A DNA stretch of 64,000 nucleotides from Trichloromonas sp034006665 (lineage in GTDB: Bacteria > Desulfobacterota > Desulfuromonadia > Desulfuromonadales > Trichloromonadaceae), in assembly GCF_034006665.1 (NCBI RefSeq), contig NZ_JAVESI010000004.1:1-64000 (forward strand), in the 5' to 3' direction. Position 1 is the first letter of the stretch; each line of letters starts with the position of its first letter. The translations under genes were made by a program, and so were the position numbers. Shown piece after piece: positions 60,562 to 64,000 of this stretch. The notes beneath the pieces were generated by a model, which saw only the letters and a program-made list of their open reading frames with translations, made no database searches and was not told the origin of the DNA.

Positions 60562-61122
60562 TTACTTGCCGACCACCTGGGTGCGGGTGAAAACGGCGCG
60601 CAACACCATCCCCTGCCCTTCGATATTCTCCCGGGCGCCTTCTTCGCGGTCGACCAGAGTGACGATACCGACCACTTCCAGCCCTTCTTCCCGGGCCCGG
60701 TCCACCGCTTTCATCGACGAACCGCCGGTGGTAGTGACATCCTCGACGATCACCACCCGCGAGCCCTTGGGCAGGTTCTTGCGCCCTTCCAGCCACTGGC
60801 CGGTGCCGTGACCCTTCGGCTCCTTGCGGATGATGAAGGCAGGCACCGAGGTGCCGTCGAGCTGGGCGGCGATGGAAGTGGCGGTGGCGATGGGATCGGC
60901 ACCTAAGGTCAGTCCACCGACGCCGTGGATCGGCCCGGCGAAGGTCTTGATTTCCTGCCAGAAAGCCTTGCCGACCAGCAGGCCGCCCCGGGCGTGGAGA
61001 GTGGTCTGCTTGCCGTCGAAATAGAAATTGCTCTTGCGTCCCGAGGCGAGGGTCACTTCCCGTTCTTCATAGGAAAGCTCCCGAATAATCGCCATCAGTT
61101 CGTCTCTCTCCGCCTGTGTCAT
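60562..61122 (-). CDS. pyrE: orotate phosphoribosyltransferase
   Basis: A 186-residue PRPP-dependent enzyme joining orotate to ribose-5-phosphate to make OMP in pyrimidine synthesis. The PRPP motif VVIVEDVTTTGGSS, the flexible loop KEPKGHGTGQWLEG and the N-terminal SGRKSNFYFDGKQ are intact. ATG 61122 with GGAGG seven bases upstream is preferred to upstream candidates at 61137 and 61161. It is last of the purL-purQ-purF-pyrE run. Confidence 0.95.
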   Translation of the reverse strand: MTQAERDELMAIIRELSYEEREVTLASGRKSNFYFDGKQTTLHARGGLLVGKAFWQEIKTFAGPIHGVGGLTLGADPIATATSIAAQLDGTSVPAFIIRKEPKGHGTGQWLEGRKNLPKGSRVVIVEDVTTTGGSSMKAVDRAREEGLEVVGIVTLVDREEGARENIEGQGMVLRAVFTRTQVVGK

Positions 61123-61210
61123 AAAAATCCTCCGCATGGATAAAGAATCGGGCGCCGCCATGCGCCACTCGTTTTAAAAAAATCTCGAAAAACTCATCCG
61201 TTAAGGCCGA

Positions 61211-62620
<1,410 letters not shown>

Positions 62621-62735
62621 GCGCCAGGAAAGCTCCTCGGGACGACCCGTTAAAAAATTGAAAAAAGTTATTATTTGAACGGAGGTTAGAACCACATTGA
62701 CGATATCACGGATGAACTTTTGAAAGCGACCCCGC

Positions 62736-63566
62736 CTAGAGCAGTTCCGCGCGGATGAAGTTCACGGCGTTGCGGTAGAGCCACAGCCCCATCCCCTCTT
62801 CCGGCAGATGCTCCTCCCGGGTCCAGCGAGGATGATGGGTACGGTGGACATAGGCCTCGGGATGGGGCATGAGTCCGAAAACCCGCCCACTGGGGTCGCA
62901 GACGCCGGCGATGGCATGGGTCGAGCCGTTGGGATTGAGGGGATAATCCATCGTCGGCACGGCGTAATCGGCGTCACAATACGTGAGCGCCGCCAGATGA
63001 GCGGATTCGATACGCTCCAGAACCTGGGGCACGCGTACCAGAAACTTGCCCTCGCCGTGGCGCACCGGCAGGTAGATGCCGGTCAGCCCCCGGGTATAGA
63101 CGCAGGGGGAAGCGGGGTCGACCTTGAGATAGGTCCAGCGATCCTCGAAACGGCCACTATCGTTGTGAGTCAAAGTCGCGGTTTGGGTGCGAAAATCGCC
63201 GTCCAGGGCGGGAAGCAGCCCCATCTTCACCATCAGCTGAAAACCGTTGCAGACCCCCATAACCAGCTTGCCCGCTTCGATAAAGCGATAGAGCTGGTCG
63301 GCCAGGCTCTCCGCACTCCCCTTGACCGGGGCATGGCGCAGGCGGTTGGCCCCGGCCTTGGCGCTGCCCAAGTCGTCGCCGTCGAGAAAGCCCCCGGCGA
63401 GATTGAGAAAATGGTAGCCGTCGAGTTTGACCCGGCCGGCCAGCAGTTCGGCGATGTGGACGATATCGGCGACCTCGGCTCCGGCCAGGCGGCAGGCATT
63501 GGCCACCTCCCGCTCACAGTTGGTGCCGTTACCGGTAATGACTAGGGAACGAACCTCTTTCGCCAT
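62736..63566 (-). CDS. purQ: phosphoribosylformylglycinamidine synthase, glutaminase subunit
   Basis: A 276-residue class I glutamine amidotransferase supplying ammonia for FGAM synthesis. The catalytic cysteine is in MGVCNGFQLM, with the H-E pair in LMPHPEAYV. It is longer than the 225-residue Bacillus PurQ, with an extended C-terminal part (RWTREEHLPEEGMGLWLYRNAV). It starts one base after the purL stop. Confidence 0.94.
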   Translation of the reverse strand: MAKEVRSLVITGNGTNCEREVANACRLAGAEVADIVHIAELLAGRVKLDGYHFLNLAGGFLDGDDLGSAKAGANRLRHAPVKGSAESLADQLYRFIEAGKLVMGVCNGFQLMVKMGLLPALDGDFRTQTATLTHNDSGRFEDRWTYLKVDPASPCVYTRGLTGIYLPVRHGEGKFLVRVPQVLERIESAHLAALTYCDADYAVPTMDYPLNPNGSTHAIAGVCDPSGRVFGLMPHPEAYVHRTHHPRWTREEHLPEEGMGLWLYRNAVNFIRAELL

Positions 63567-63567
63567 C

Positions 63568-64000
63568 TTACAGCTCCCGCAGAGGCGCCTGCCAGGCCTC
63601 TTTCAGTAGATTATTGGAGACATCGAGCAACATCCGTCCGGCGCGACGCAAGACCAGACGCTGTTCTTCGGTCACTTCGCCCAGGCAAGCCAACGCCTGG
63701 CCGGCGAAAAGGCTCTCGAAGCGCCCGCGCTCTTCGGGACGAATCGTGACCAGCAACCGGCTTGGCGATTCGGAGAAGAGCAGGGTGTCGTCGCGCAGCT
63801 CGCCCTCGGCAACGACGGCGTCGAGTTCGACGCGCAGGCCAAAGCCGCCCGCAAAGGCCTTCTCGGCTAAGGCCACGCCAAGACCGCCGTCGGAAAGGTC
63901 ATGGCAGGAGCGCACCAGGCCCTCCCGCTGGGCGGCGTTGAGGGTCCGGTAACGGGCCAGGGCCGCCTGTGCGTCGACCTTGGGCACGTTGCTCCCCAAA
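63568..64000 (-). CDS. purL: phosphoribosylformylglycinamidine synthase, synthetase subunit (partial)
   Basis: The C-terminal 143 residues of PurL, cut at the right edge of the window; the rest lies beyond base 64000. VRSCHDLSDGGLGVALAEKAFAGGFG is the ATP-grasp-like signature of the C-terminal half, followed by LFSESPSRLLVTI. It is upstream of purQ on the same strand. Confidence 0.9.
   Translation of the reverse strand, partial: LGSNVPKVDAQAALARYRTLNAAQREGLVRSCHDLSDGGLGVALAEKAFAGGFGLRVELDAVVAEGELRDDTLLFSESPSRLLVTIRPEERGRFESLFAGQALACLGEVTEEQRLVLRRAGRMLLDVSNNLLKEAWQAPLREL

Overview
The window is one continuous piece of a GC-rich bacterial chromosome. It suggests a Desulfuromonadia-type organism (Geobacter/Desulfuromonas relatives); this is inference. 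The reasons are a multihaem cytochrome plus beta-barrel porin module, a c7-like trihaem lipoprotein, an acetate-type transporter, large hybrid sensor kinases and no rRNA operon. Most of the window is housekeeping chromosome with short gaps and clear Shine-Dalgarno sequences and terminators.

Layout. 1-4.1 kb (minus): a cyclic-nucleotide-binding regulator, an HU protein, a TPR protein and two tandem XRE-cupin regulators. 4.2-7.3 kb: bioB-bioD-bioA behind a promoter that overlaps a candidate BirA operator. 7.3-12 kb: VanZ-like protein, acyltransferase, an alpha/beta hydrolase lacking its serine, acetate-type transporter, YhbY and dGTPase. 12-17 kb: rsmD-coaD-DUF1858, then a queuosine cluster (yacG, queD, queE plus a creatininase-family gene), tRNA-Gly and a tRNA/poly(A) nucleotidyltransferase. 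17-22.6 kb: aminotransferase, orphan ABC-type binding protein, an MtrB-like porin and a decahaem lipoprotein. 22.8-30.1 kb: a probable seven-gene minus-strand unit of HDAC-like deacetylase, GNAT-like protein, TPR protein, W/F-P repeat protein and MlaE/F/D. 30.3-36 kb: tmk-holB-ricT-metG and a TatD/radical SAM fusion. 36-44.6 kb: YkgJ protein, tRNA-Glu, tRNA-Gln, thioesterase, trihaem lipoprotein, GspA/GspB-like pair, glgP, DUF882 protein and a cysteine-rich radical SAM protein.

44.8-51.4 kb holds three signalling genes; the largest, an EvgS-like kinase, is split by an in-frame TAG. 51.5-58.6 kb is the clearest accessory element: a complete Wadjet (JetABCD) anti-plasmid SMC system, with an uncharacterised ORF overlapping jetA. 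It is followed by a decayed C5 DNA methyltransferase (58.7-59.3 kb), consistent with a defence or mobile-element hotspot. 59.3-64 kb returns to housekeeping genes: a lipoprotein, pyrE, purF, purQ and the end of purL, which is cut by the window edge.

Recurrent features are long perfect-arm terminators between convergent genes, and intrinsic terminators placed directly against the ribosome-binding site of the next gene in the same direction. All functions come from reading motifs in the sequence; no database search was run.
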